Source: JBBQZU01 sp038207425 (GTDB lineage Bacteria > Bacteroidota > Bacteroidia > Flavobacteriales_D > Cryomorphaceae). Taken from it: a stretch of DNA of 64,000 bases. The translations under genes were made by a program, and so were the position numbers. The stretch covers positions 1 through 64,000 of the forward strand of contig JBBQZU010000011.1 of assembly GCA_038207425.1 (NCBI GenBank), given 5' to 3'. Shown piece after piece: positions 28,796 through 37,965 of the stretch; within the stretch, counting starts at the first letter, position 1, and each line of letters begins with the position of its first letter. The notes beneath the pieces are model-generated. The model saw nothing but the letters and a program-made list of their open reading frames with translations, was not told where the DNA came from and did no database searches.

Positions 28796-29997
28796 TTGCA
28801 GAATTGCAAAAAGAGTCGGAATTGCTGCAAAGGCTAAGCGAATCAGCCACGCTTGCCATGGCCCGAAAGAGCCGTGAGCTGGCAGCCAAAGGGGTACACG
28901 TAGTGAACCTCAGCCTCGGAGAGCCCGACTTTGAAACGCCCGACTTCATTAAGGCTGCTGCCAAAGATGGCATTGACAAGAATTTCACCCACTACATGCC
29001 AGTAAATGGCTATGAAGACTTTCGCAAAGCCATCGCGCACAAATTTCAGCGCGACAACAATATAGCCTACACCCCAGAGCAAATTGTGGTAAGCACAGGC
29101 GCGAAGCAAAGCATCATCAACGTAATACTCAGCGTAGTGAATCCTGGCGAAGAGGTAATACTTCCCGCGCCGTACTGGGTGTCATATATTGAAATGGTAA
29201 AAATGGCTGGAGCCGTGCCGGTGGTAATACCTACAAGCATCGAAAACGATTATAAATTTACCCCTGAAGAACTGGCAGCTTACATCACCCCCCGCACCAG
29301 AATGATGATTTACAGCTCGCCATGTAATCCAAGCGGCACAGTATTCAGCGAAAGCGAAATACGCGCGCTGGCTGCTGTAGTTGAAACAAACCCACGAATG
29401 CTTGTAATAAGCGATGAGATATACGAACATATCAACTACGAAGGGGCCAACTTCAGCATGGGCTCCATACCTTCGGTTTACGAGCAGGTAATTACGGTAA
29501 ATGGCGTGGCCAAAGGCTGGGCTATGACGGGCTGGCGAATAGGCTATATTGGCGCACCACTATGGATTGCCAAAGCCTGCACCAAGCTGCAAGGGCAGTT
29601 CACATCCGGAGCGAGCAGCATAGCGCAGCGTGCATCCAAAGTTGCTGTGGAAGCCGATCCTTCTGAAACACACCTTATGCGCGACACATTCCTTCGGCGA
29701 CGCGGCTTTATGGCTGCGCTGCTCGGCGAAATACCCGGTCTGGATTGCAATTTGCCGGCAGGGGCATTTTACATGTTTCCGAGAATTTCAAACTTTTTTG
29801 GCAAAAGCCACGGCGATACGCTCATAAAAAATGCCGACGATCTGGCAGAATACCTTTTGGGAGAAGGCCATGTAGCAACTGTGAGCGGTGCAGCATTCGG
29901 CTCGCCTGAGTGCATCAGGCTTTCTTATGCCGCCGCCGATGCAGACCTTACCGAAGCCGTAAAACGCATTACAGCCGCTTTGGCAAAACTGAAATAA
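28792..29997 (+). CDS. aspC: aspartate aminotransferase (class I, AspC-type)
   Basis: This pyridoxal-phosphate enzyme is predicted to interconvert aspartate and oxaloacetate with 2-oxoglutarate. Sites include SLGEPDFETPDFI at the N-terminus, SSPCNPSGTVFS (178-183), SDEIYEHI, and the lysine K241 in NGVAKGWAMTGWRIGYIG. That motif is typical of aspartate aminotransferases of the prokaryotic Ib type. It overlaps the preceding gene by ATGA and abuts the next (TAA-ATG), so all three are one transcript. Confidence 0.9.
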   Translation: MIAELQKESELLQRLSESATLAMARKSRELAAKGVHVVNLSLGEPDFETPDFIKAAAKDGIDKNFTHYMPVNGYEDFRKAIAHKFQRDNNIAYTPEQIVVSTGAKQSIINVILSVVNPGEEVILPAPYWVSYIEMVKMAGAVPVVIPTSIENDYKFTPEELAAYITPRTRMMIYSSPCNPSGTVFSESEIRALAAVVETNPRMLVISDEIYEHINYEGANFSMGSIPSVYEQVITVNGVAKGWAMTGWRIGYIGAPLWIAKACTKLQGQFTSGASSIAQRASKVAVEADPSETHLMRDTFLRRRGFMAALLGEIPGLDCNLPAGAFYMFPRISNFFGKSHGDTLIKNADDLAEYLLGEGHVATVSGAAFGSPECIRLSYAAADADLTEAVKRITAALAKLK

Positions 29998-31002
29998 ATG
30001 TTTCAAGGCAACACCGGTCAACTCTTCGAACAATTCAACAGCCTGCGGGTGCTGGTGGTGGGCGATGTAATGGTCGACTCCTACGTGTGGGGCAAGGTAG
30101 ACCGCATTTCGCCTGAAGCTCCTGTGCCGGTGGTGAGCGTTACCGCAAAAGAAGACCGCCTCGGTGGCGCAGCCAACGTAGCGCTGAATATTCTCGCACT
30201 GGGCGCCACGCCAATCATTTGCGCTATGGCTGGTCGCGATGCTAAAGGGCAGGCATTAAAGGCGCTTTTTGAATCAAGCGGAATCAACGCAGCGGGTTTG
30301 CTCTTATCTGATGCTCGGCCCACTACGGTAAAAACCCGCGTGATTAGCAGCAACCAACATATAGTTCGTGTTGATGAAGAATCGCTTGCACCCTTAAACC
30401 CGGGTGAAGAAGATGCATTTATTGCCACCGCAGAGCGTACCTTACGGGAAATGAAGCCCCATGTAGTAATTTTCGAAGACTACAATAAGGGCTTGCTTAC
30501 GCCAAATGTAATTGAAGCCATCACTGCCATGGCCACGAAGGCCGGAATACCTACAGCCGTAGACCCCAAGAAGGACAATTTCTTCGCCTACCGTGGAGTA
30601 AGTCTTTTCAAACCCAATCTCAAAGAGCTAGCGGAAGGTCTGAAAATGGAAATTCAAAAAAAAGACCACGCTGCGCTTGAAGCCGCCGCAGAGAAGTTGG
30701 AATCACGACTTGGGCACAGCATCTCGCTCATCACCCTTAGCGAAGAAGGAATGTATGTGAAAAGCGAAGGTAAAAGTACCCGCTTACCAGCCCACCTTCG
30801 CAATATTGCCGATGTATCGGGTGCAGGCGATACGGTAATAGGCGTTGCCGCGCTGTGTCTGGCTCTTGGAGTGGATGCACCCTATATAGCCGCTCTTGCA
30901 AACCTTGCCGGAGGCCTTGTATGTGAGCAGGTAGGTGTAGTGCCTATAGATAAGAATCTGCTGCTGGCTGAAGCGATTCGGATAAATCTTCAACCTTCAT
31001 AG
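29998..31002 (+). CDS. rfaE1: PfkB-family D-glycero-beta-D-manno-heptose 7-phosphate kinase
   Basis: This sugar kinase phosphorylates heptose 7-phosphate for ADP-heptose, a lipopolysaccharide precursor. The N-terminus LRVLVVGDVMVDSYVWGKVD and RISPEAPVPVV, with GGAANVALNI, are diagnostic of RfaE1/HldE kinase domains. The catalytic GAGDT motif is in ADVSGAGDTVIGV near the C-terminus. The 334-residue length is the kinase alone; the nucleotidyltransferase domain of bifunctional HldE is absent and must be elsewhere. The start codon directly follows the aspC stop. Confidence 0.9.
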   Translation: MFQGNTGQLFEQFNSLRVLVVGDVMVDSYVWGKVDRISPEAPVPVVSVTAKEDRLGGAANVALNILALGATPIICAMAGRDAKGQALKALFESSGINAAGLLLSDARPTTVKTRVISSNQHIVRVDEESLAPLNPGEEDAFIATAERTLREMKPHVVIFEDYNKGLLTPNVIEAITAMATKAGIPTAVDPKKDNFFAYRGVSLFKPNLKELAEGLKMEIQKKDHAALEAAAEKLESRLGHSISLITLSEEGMYVKSEGKSTRLPAHLRNIADVSGAGDTVIGVAALCLALGVDAPYIAALANLAGGLVCEQVGVVPIDKNLLLAEAIRINLQPS

Positions 31003-31624
31003 GCAAACCTTGTTTAATCTCATCCTTTGAGCTGCGAATCTGCCCTGCGCTTCTTCTATTATGCAGGGGTGAATTATTTCCTTTTTTAATCCGACATAGA
31101 TAAAACTTTGAATGCAACATAATAATGAAGTTCTTATCTTCAACCTCCTAAATGCGGCAGTTAAAACTACATCATTGAAGAATCATTTTTCACAGGCCTT
31201 TTGTCCGAGGGTGATTGCTGTTTAAAAGGATATATTGATTGCAATTTTTCAAGAAATACCATTGTAAACTCCAACTTTCGCCCCGCCAACTCAGGCATCA
31301 TAGAAGTGGAAGACCCCGGCCAAATGCGCACCCTGCTTACCAACGACACGTTGATGACCCACAACGGGTATATGCATCTGCACGTTTCAAACGGCATCAG
31401 CAAGAAAAAGGAAGGAACATTTGAATCGTATCCACCCGACCAACTACACCCAATACATTTTCCACAAGGTCATTAATGGGTCACCAAAATCATCAAAATC
31501 AAACTTCTTAATACACCTATATTTGCACCCCGTATATTCATGCAAAAAGAATGAAATATGCTGCCTGCTCAACATCCACTTCATGTGGCTGTTAAATAAA
31601 GATGATAAGGATCGAAAAGAATTA
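31003..31624 (+). other. intergenic with an unexplained open frame and ubiE leader
   Basis: A frame open from about 31165 to 31476 reads FRPANSGIIEVEDPGQM and LTNDTLMTHNGYMHLHV, which looks protein-like but fits no family I know, and it has no convincing start; it may be a gene fragment. A TATATTTG box (31518-31525) lies about 100 bases before ubiE and could be its promoter. A weak hairpin (CCCTGC/GCAGGG at 31043-31068) follows rfaE1. Confidence 0.35.
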
Positions 31625-32353
31625 ATGAAACATGACACCGTAACCCCTTACAAAACTGCCGACCCCAAGAAAGTACAGGTTGCGCAGATGTTTGACAATA
31701 TTGCCGGCAGCTATGATTTCCTGAATCATTTTTTCTCTTTGGGCATCGACAAGCTGTGGCGAAAAAGGGCCGTAAAAATGCTGCGCGATGTGCAACCTGA
31801 ATACATACTCGATGTGGCTACCGGCACCGGCGATTTTGCTTTTGAAGCTTTAAAGCTCAACCCAAAAAAAATCACCGGCATTGATATCTCTGTGGGCATG
31901 CTTGACGTAGGCCGCAAAAAAATTGCAGCCCGCAGTCAGAGCGGTAAAATGGAGTTTATTCTCGGTGATTCCGAAGCCCTGCCTTTTACTGAGAATAGCT
32001 TTGATGCAGTAACAGTGGGCTTCGGGGTGCGCAACTTTCAGAACCTTCTCACCGGTCTTCGAGAAATACACCGCGTAATACGTCCCGAAGGCAAACTGGC
32101 AATTCTGGAATTTTCAAAGCCACACAGGTTTCCCATGAAGCAGCTTTACTTCTTCTACTTCCGCTTTATCATGCCCCTTCTGGGAAAGGTAATTTCCAAA
32201 GACAAATCAGCCTATACCTACCTGCCCGAATCGGTTATGGCATTTCCTGAAGGAAAAGATTTCGAAGCTATACTCAAGCAGGCCGGCTTTAAGAATGTGC
32301 GCACGTATCCAGTTACCGGAGGTATCGCGTCCATTTACACCGCCGGAAAATAA
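31625..32353 (+). CDS. ubiE: demethylmenaquinone methyltransferase
   Basis: This SAM-dependent methyltransferase makes the last step of menaquinone synthesis. SAM motif I is ILDVATGTGDFAFEA; further family sites are GIDISVGML, GFGVRNFQN and LAILEFSKPH. The start is ATG at 31625 (MKHDTVTPYKTADPKKVQV), which fits the usual N-terminus; the frame is open further upstream but without homologous residues. Length is 242 residues. It is followed by porT at 44 bases, a gene order that recurs in Bacteroidota. Confidence 0.93.
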   Translation: MKHDTVTPYKTADPKKVQVAQMFDNIAGSYDFLNHFFSLGIDKLWRKRAVKMLRDVQPEYILDVATGTGDFAFEALKLNPKKITGIDISVGMLDVGRKKIAARSQSGKMEFILGDSEALPFTENSFDAVTVGFGVRNFQNLLTGLREIHRVIRPEGKLAILEFSKPHRFPMKQLYFFYFRFIMPLLGKVISKDKSAYTYLPESVMAFPEGKDFEAILKQAGFKNVRTYPVTGGIASIYTAGK

Positions 32354-32397
32354 TTATTGCCTAATTTCGTTCTTCGAATCGCGTTAACATAACCATT

Positions 32398-33108
32398 TTG
32401 CGAAAGCTTATTTTACTTGCATTGCTTACCCTCCACGCACTTACGGCTGTAAGTCAAAATTTTCATGGCACCAACCTGTCGCGTTTTGACTCGAAATTGT
32501 ATCATTTCGGATTTCACCTTGGAGTAAATACCGCAGATTATTACATAAACCGCGAGACAAATTTAAATTTTGAAGATTCTCTCCTTTCGGTAAATACTGA
32601 TAATCAACCCGGCTTTAATCTTGGTATAATTGCATCTATAAATTTTACCAAGAATGTATCGCTTCGATTCACGCCCACCCTGAGTTTTCAGGATCGCGCG
32701 TTGAACTATGTTTTTTATGTAGACCCGGAAAATGTGGACCGCTATACCAAAAGGGTGGAAAGTACCTTTATTGAGTTTCCTGTAAATTTAAAGTTCCGCA
32801 CCGACAGACTTAAAAATTTTGCTGCATACTCTATCGTAGGCGGCAAGTTCCTGATAGATATGCAATCTCAGCGCGATGTGAATCAAGCACTCGCAGAGGA
32901 GATCGTCCTTAAAACCGAAAAAAACGACTGGGCCCTAGAATTTGGCGGCGGTTTCGACTTCTTTCTTCAGTACTTCAAGTTCGGGATAGAGCTCAAAATG
33001 GCTGTTGGCATACCCAATCTTTTGATTCAAGACGGCACCCAATTCTCAGATCCCATACAATCACTGCGCAGCCGTACCTTCATGATCAGCTTTACCTTCG
33101 AAGGGTGA
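32398..33108 (+). CDS. porT: PorT, outer membrane protein of the type IX secretion system
   Basis: PorT is an outer-membrane beta-barrel needed for T9SS assembly. The start is TTG at 32398, directly before a signal peptide (LILLALLTLHALTAVSQ). Family-like segments are HFGFHLGVNTADYYI, LGIIASINFTKNVSLRFTP, TFIEFPVNLKFRTDR, and the terminal strand RTFMISFTF. The 236-residue length and position after ubiE fit PorT/SprT of gliding and Porphyromonas-type T9SS. Its stop overlaps the next gene's start (TGATG). Confidence 0.85.
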   Translation: MRKLILLALLTLHALTAVSQNFHGTNLSRFDSKLYHFGFHLGVNTADYYINRETNLNFEDSLLSVNTDNQPGFNLGIIASINFTKNVSLRFTPTLSFQDRALNYVFYVDPENVDRYTKRVESTFIEFPVNLKFRTDRLKNFAAYSIVGGKFLIDMQSQRDVNQALAEEIVLKTEKNDWALEFGGGFDFFLQYFKFGIELKMAVGIPNLLIQDGTQFSDPIQSLRSRTFMISFTFEG

Positions 33109-34658
33109 TGCCTCACCAAATTATTGATATTGCTGTACTGCCTGAGCATATTGACGACAGGAAGGCTATAGCCTTGGAAATCAGTAGGTATGGCATACCG
33201 ACCAATGAACCTTTTCGGATTGTAAAACGCTCCATTGATGCACGTAAAAGTCAGGTAATCTATCGCTTGCGTGTGGAAATAGGTATTTCTGAAAGCCTGC
33301 ATACAGGCTTTTCTCTGCGGGAAAATAATGTAACAAATGCACCCGAAGTGTATATAGCCGGTGCAGGTCCATGCGGGTTGTTTGCTGCTGTAAGGCTCAT
33401 TGAACAAGGTTTAAAGCCTGTAATTCTGGAGCGCGGAAAAGATGTACGCGAGCGCCGGCGCGACCTTGCTGCCATCAATAAAGACCATATCGTAAATCCC
33501 GAATCCAATTATTGCTTTGGCGAAGGTGGCGCAGGCACCTACAGCGACGGCAAGCTCTATACCCGCTCTAAAAAACGCGGCAGCATTGAAGAAGTGCTGC
33601 AATATCTCGTGGCTTTTGGAGCACCCGACGATATTCTCGTTGATGCCCACCCACATATAGGAACCAATAAACTGCCAAAGCTTATTGAGAATATGAGGGC
33701 TTATATTACCGGTTGTGGCGGCGAAATAAGATTTAATACCAAACTCACCGACCTTCGAATACAAGGCGGTGTATTAAAGCATCTTGTAACAAATATAAAC
33801 GAGCATATTTCTGCGGGCACACTCATTCTTGCTACGGGTCATTCAGCACGCGATATTTTCGAGCTGCTGCACCGGCACGGAGTAACCATCGAAGCCAAAT
33901 CCTTCGCATTGGGAGTGCGCGTTGAGCATCCGCAACAGCTTATCGATAGCATTCAGTATCACTGCCCAACCCGAAGCGAACACCTGCCTCCTGCTACTTA
34001 CAGCCTGGTGCATCAGGCGGTGGGCAAGGGTGTATATTCCTTCTGTATGTGTCCCGGCGGTATCATTGCTCCATGCGCTACTGCCCCGGGCGAAATTGTA
34101 ACCAATGGATGGTCGCCATCAAAGCGCAATAACCCTTTTGCAAACTCAGGCATGGTGGTAAGTGTAGACCCCGCCGATTATGACCCCAAAGGAACAGGAA
34201 ACCCACTCGCCGCACTGGAATATCAGCGAAAGGTGGAAGTAAGTGCCTATACACTAGGCGGAGGTGGACAAACAGCACCCGCTCAGCGCCTGGTCGATTT
34301 TGTAAACCGAAAGGTGAGCAGCAGCCTCCCTACTTGCAGCTATCAGCCAGGACTTGCTTCGGCTGAGTTGCGCAACTGCCTGCCCCATGAAGTGAGCAGC
34401 AGACTCAGCGAAGCGCTGCTTGCTTTCGGCAAAAAGATGCCGGCTTACTACTCCAATGAAGCGGTGCTCGTAGCTACTGAGTCGCGCACATCATCGCCTG
34501 TGCGAATACCTCGATGCGAAGATTTGCAGCATCCGGGAGTTGCCGGGCTCTACCCTGCCGGCGAAGGTGCCGGATACGCAGGTGGCATAGTATCGGCTGC
34601 GATGGATGGCATCAGGGTGGCTGAAGCTATTGCTGTCAATGCCGCTCGCGGCGTCTGA
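33108..34658 (+). CDS. FAD-dependent oxidoreductase (COG2509-type)
   Basis: A flavoprotein dehydrogenase of unassigned substrate. The FAD Rossmann motif is YIAGAGPCGLFAAVRLIEQG near residue 85. Other conserved parts are NYCFGEGGAGTYSDGKLYTR, LILATGHSARDIFELL, YSFCMCPGGIIAP and GLYPAGEGAGYAGGIVSAA near the end. About 85 N-terminal residues before the flavin fold are typical of this family. The ATG at 33108 overlaps the porT stop; a GTG at 33105 is the alternative start. The 3' end overlaps convergent trmH by 23 bases. Confidence 0.87.
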   Translation: MPHQIIDIAVLPEHIDDRKAIALEISRYGIPTNEPFRIVKRSIDARKSQVIYRLRVEIGISESLHTGFSLRENNVTNAPEVYIAGAGPCGLFAAVRLIEQGLKPVILERGKDVRERRRDLAAINKDHIVNPESNYCFGEGGAGTYSDGKLYTRSKKRGSIEEVLQYLVAFGAPDDILVDAHPHIGTNKLPKLIENMRAYITGCGGEIRFNTKLTDLRIQGGVLKHLVTNINEHISAGTLILATGHSARDIFELLHRHGVTIEAKSFALGVRVEHPQQLIDSIQYHCPTRSEHLPPATYSLVHQAVGKGVYSFCMCPGGIIAPCATAPGEIVTNGWSPSKRNNPFANSGMVVSVDPADYDPKGTGNPLAALEYQRKVEVSAYTLGGGGQTAPAQRLVDFVNRKVSSSLPTCSYQPGLASAELRNCLPHEVSSRLSEALLAFGKKMPAYYSNEAVLVATESRTSSPVRIPRCEDLQHPGVAGLYPAGEGAGYAGGIVSAAMDGIRVAEAIAVNAARGV

Positions 34659-35385
34659 TTTCAGAAGCAATTACCGCAGCAGATACCGCGACATTCAGCG
34701 ACTCTCCCCCACCGAATTGAGGTATGGCGATTTTTCCGGTAAGGCAATTGCTTACTGAAACCCGCAGTCCGTGTGCCTCAGAACCCAAAACTATGACCGT
34801 ATTGGGAGTAAATTCATGGTCGTATATGGACGCTCCTTCCATATCGGCGCCCAGTACAGCGTGGCCTTTCGGCAAATGATTGAAAAATTCTGGCAAATTA
34901 AGGTATATAAGCTGCACCCTGAAGATGCTCCCCATGCTTGCTTGCACTACCTTGGGGTTGTAAACATCGGCGGTATCGGCTGAGCAAACAAGCTGGCGGA
35001 ATCCGAACCAATCACACAGCCTGATGATGGTGCCCAAATTACCGGGGTCAGAAACCCCATCGAGAGCGAATAACGGCAGGTTAATTCGCGGCGCCGCGGG
35101 CATTTCCATTTGCCTGCATACTGCAAGAATTCTGTTTGGGGTTTTGAGCGACGAAATTCGTTGCAGATCAGCATGGCTCACCCTTGCTGCATTGGCCGGA
35201 AGGCTGTATCCGTAGCTGTGAGCATCATCGGTATACACTACCATCTGCACCAAATCGGGATGACTCAGGGCCTCACCAACGAGCTTTACGCCTTCCACCA
35301 CAAAAAGGTCTTCCGCATTGCGGTATTTTTTTTGTTGAAGCGATTTGATCAACTTTGAATCCGAATTGGTAAGATTATCCTGCAT
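34636..35385 (-). CDS. TrmH-family (SPOUT) RNA 2'-O-ribose methyltransferase
   Basis: The enzyme methylates ribose in rRNA or tRNA. An N-terminal RNA-binding segment (IKSLQQKKYRNAEDLFVVEG) precedes the SPOUT knot with its three motifs: LDGVSDPGNLGTIIRL, VIVLGSEAHGL and IPQFGGGESLNVAVSAAV. Length is 249 residues. It is divergent from tamL with only 23 bases between starts, so promoters must overlap. Confidence 0.9.
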   Translation of the reverse strand: MQDNLTNSDSKLIKSLQQKKYRNAEDLFVVEGVKLVGEALSHPDLVQMVVYTDDAHSYGYSLPANAARVSHADLQRISSLKTPNRILAVCRQMEMPAAPRINLPLFALDGVSDPGNLGTIIRLCDWFGFRQLVCSADTADVYNPKVVQASMGSIFRVQLIYLNLPEFFNHLPKGHAVLGADMEGASIYDHEFTPNTVIVLGSEAHGLRVSVSNCLTGKIAIPQFGGGESLNVAVSAAVIASEIRRRERH

Positions 35386-35408
35386 TTGCGAAAGGTATCA
35401 GGCACACA

Positions 35409-37907
35409 TTGACTAAGTTTAATTGCAACAAGTATAGGGCATATCCCGCAATATTGGTGGCTATAATTGGCCTGAGCGCCTGCAATGTTACCAAACGCCT
35501 AAGTGACGACGAAGTACTGCTCAGGCGCAACAAGATTGAAATTGAAAGCAAAGTAAAGCCCGATCGCGAAAGTCTTTCTGAAACGATACGGCAGCAGCCC
35601 AACCGCAGGGTGTTGAATATATTCCCATTGTACCTGTGGGCTTATAATGTCCCAAATCCGGCGAAAGCCGATACCCGAAACGACAAACGACAAAAAAAGG
35701 CTGAAGCCAAAAATGAAAAGCGCACAGCGAAAGGTAAAAGCGCGATTACTGCCAAGCAATGGGGTAGTTGGTGGCAGGAAACCGTAGGCGAACCACCTGT
35801 GATTCTGGATACTGCGCTGACGCAAAAAAGCAGGGAGCAACTCTCCATCTGGCTTATTAAGCACGGCTGGTTTCAGAATAGGGTAGAGTCAAGGGTAGAG
35901 TCTGCTGGCCGCAAAAAAGCAAAAGTCATTTATACCATTTACCCCGGACCTGCCTATACCATAGAAGAAATTGAATACAAAATACCCGACTATTATCTGC
36001 ACGGACTTACAACTGCATCGCGTGAAACCGGAGGAGTTGTTAAAACAGGAGATCAGTTTAACATAGAAAAACTGGACGAGGAGCGCACTGAGCTAAATTC
36101 ATATTTCAGAAACAGGGGATTTTATGATTTCAATAAAGAGTTAATCTACTTTGATGTTGATACGGCACTGGGCCACCATGCCGTGCACCTCACCCTAGGT
36201 ATTATTCCCCGCAAGGTACCCTATTCAGGTGATCCAGACTCGCTGCTAGTTGTACCCTACCGCCGCTATACTGTTGACAGGATAGTAATTGAAGATCGCT
36301 CCGCAGAGCGAAATACCATCATCACTGCTTCAGACACTACACTTTTAAAAGACTATATTTTCGTGAATAACCATTTCGTGAATATCAAGTCGCGGGTGCT
36401 TGCGCACAATGTCCTGTTCAATACCGGAAGTATATACAATATAGACCGCGTAACGAAAACTTACCGGCGTATGAGCGCCTTGCCGGCTATACGCAGCACA
36501 GCGGTACAATTCGAGCCTGCCACCGATAGCCAGGACAACACATCGTTACTGTGCAAAATATCACTGACACCAGCGCCCAAGCAGAACTTTTCGCTGGAGG
36601 GCAGAGGTACCAACAGAGGAGGATTTCTTGGCATTGCAGGTTCAGTTTCGTTCACAAACCGAAACATATTTGGAGGTGGCGAACAGTTGAAAATAAACCT
36701 TTCAGGAGGTATCGAAGCACAGCAATTACTTACCGGATCGGCCAACACACAGGACGGTCCGATACAAGGCGCCGGCAGAATATTCAATACCGCAGAATTT
36801 GGACCTGAATTAGCGCTTACATTCCCGAAATTTTTGCTGCCGGTAAGCAGCGAGAGATTTGCCAAGTCAGCAGCACCACGCACTACGCTGCTCACCAACC
36901 TCTCGTACCAGCGTCGTCCTGACTATGAGCGCACAAGGTCATTCGGTTCCATAGCATATCACTGGCTCGAGAGTGACTATAAGCAATGGGTGGTGGCACC
37001 GGTAGAAGTAAGTCTCATTAAAATAAATAAGTCGGATCAGTTTAACCAGCAACTCCAAGACATAGGCGATCCCTTTTTGATAAACAGTTTTAACGACCAC
37101 TTCATATTGGGTGGCCGGATAGGCTATACCTACACGAGCCAAAGGCCCGGTGTACTCCAGAAGAACGCGTACTTCTTCAGAAGCGATTTGCAGGCAGCAG
37201 GAAATGCGCTCAGGGGGCTCTTCAAGCTCTCAAATATACAACCCGATGAATCAGGAAGCTACGATGTATTGGGTATCACTTTTGCGCAATATATCAAAGC
37301 CACTCAGGAGTTTAGGTACCACCGCATACATAATGAGAAAATGACTACTGCATACAGGGCTACCGCTGGAGTGGGTGTACCTTTTGGCAATCTCAATGTA
37401 CTGCCTTTTGAAAAGAGCTACTTTGGCGGAGGCGCCAATGATATGCGCGCGTGGCAGGCACGCACCCTAGGCCCCGGATCATTTCGAGATCCCGAGCGAA
37501 ACTTTGATAAAATTGGCGACATCTTGCTTGGTGGTAATGTGGAGTACCGTTTCGATCTGGTAGATGTACTTGAAGGTGCACTATTTGTAGATGCTGGTAA
37601 TATCTGGACGCTGCGAAGCGACGAAGCGCGACCCGGCGCAGATTTTCAATTCAGCCGCTTCCTTACTGAAATTGCGGTAGGTGCGGGTGCAGGAATGCGT
37701 CTGAACTTTGATTTTTTCCTAATACGGCTTGACCTTGGCCTCCAGCTTAAAGACCCTTCCCTCGACCGGGGAGAAAGATGGTTGTTTCAACCGAAAACTG
37801 CCTACAATCAGTACATTGATCAGCAAAATGAAAACCGGCCCGGCAACCCTTTGCCATACTACGGCTGGCGCATGAATCTCAACCTTGGCATAGGCTATCC
37901 CTTCTGA
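35409..37907 (+). CDS. tamL: TamL-type lipidated Omp85/BamA-like outer membrane protein
   Basis: This TamA homologue of Bacteroidota takes part in outer membrane assembly with a TamB partner. A lipoprotein signal ends at GLSACN (C25), the mark of TamL as opposed to TamA. POTRA-like segments lie between about 155 and 400 (VIYTIYPGPAYTIEEIEYKI, RTELNSYFRNRGFYDF). The Omp85 barrel follows from about 400, with VPFGNLNVLPFEKSYFGGGA and GGNVEYRFDLVDVLEGALF, ending NLGIGYPF. An insertion rich in K, R and E at about 85-120 is hydrophilic. No tamB gene follows; accD is next, so tamL is apparently separated from its usual partner. Confidence 0.92.
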   Translation: MTKFNCNKYRAYPAILVAIIGLSACNVTKRLSDDEVLLRRNKIEIESKVKPDRESLSETIRQQPNRRVLNIFPLYLWAYNVPNPAKADTRNDKRQKKAEAKNEKRTAKGKSAITAKQWGSWWQETVGEPPVILDTALTQKSREQLSIWLIKHGWFQNRVESRVESAGRKKAKVIYTIYPGPAYTIEEIEYKIPDYYLHGLTTASRETGGVVKTGDQFNIEKLDEERTELNSYFRNRGFYDFNKELIYFDVDTALGHHAVHLTLGIIPRKVPYSGDPDSLLVVPYRRYTVDRIVIEDRSAERNTIITASDTTLLKDYIFVNNHFVNIKSRVLAHNVLFNTGSIYNIDRVTKTYRRMSALPAIRSTAVQFEPATDSQDNTSLLCKISLTPAPKQNFSLEGRGTNRGGFLGIAGSVSFTNRNIFGGGEQLKINLSGGIEAQQLLTGSANTQDGPIQGAGRIFNTAEFGPELALTFPKFLLPVSSERFAKSAAPRTTLLTNLSYQRRPDYERTRSFGSIAYHWLESDYKQWVVAPVEVSLIKINKSDQFNQQLQDIGDPFLINSFNDHFILGGRIGYTYTSQRPGVLQKNAYFFRSDLQAAGNALRGLFKLSNIQPDESGSYDVLGITFAQYIKATQEFRYHRIHNEKMTTAYRATAGVGVPFGNLNVLPFEKSYFGGGANDMRAWQARTLGPGSFRDPERNFDKIGDILLGGNVEYRFDLVDVLEGALFVDAGNIWTLRSDEARPGADFQFSRFLTEIAVGAGAGMRLNFDFFLIRLDLGLQLKDPSLDRGERWLFQPKTAYNQYIDQQNENRPGNPLPYYGWRMNLNLGIGYPF

Positions 37908-37965
37908 GCCTTGCCAAGCATCGCGTTAAAAAGATTTTGTAGTTTTGGCCCCATAAATACTGACT

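Noticed and set aside
31421..31624. Longer start for ubiE
   Set aside because: The 68 extra codons lack homology and lie across a promoter-like box; the conserved protein begins at MKHDTVTP.
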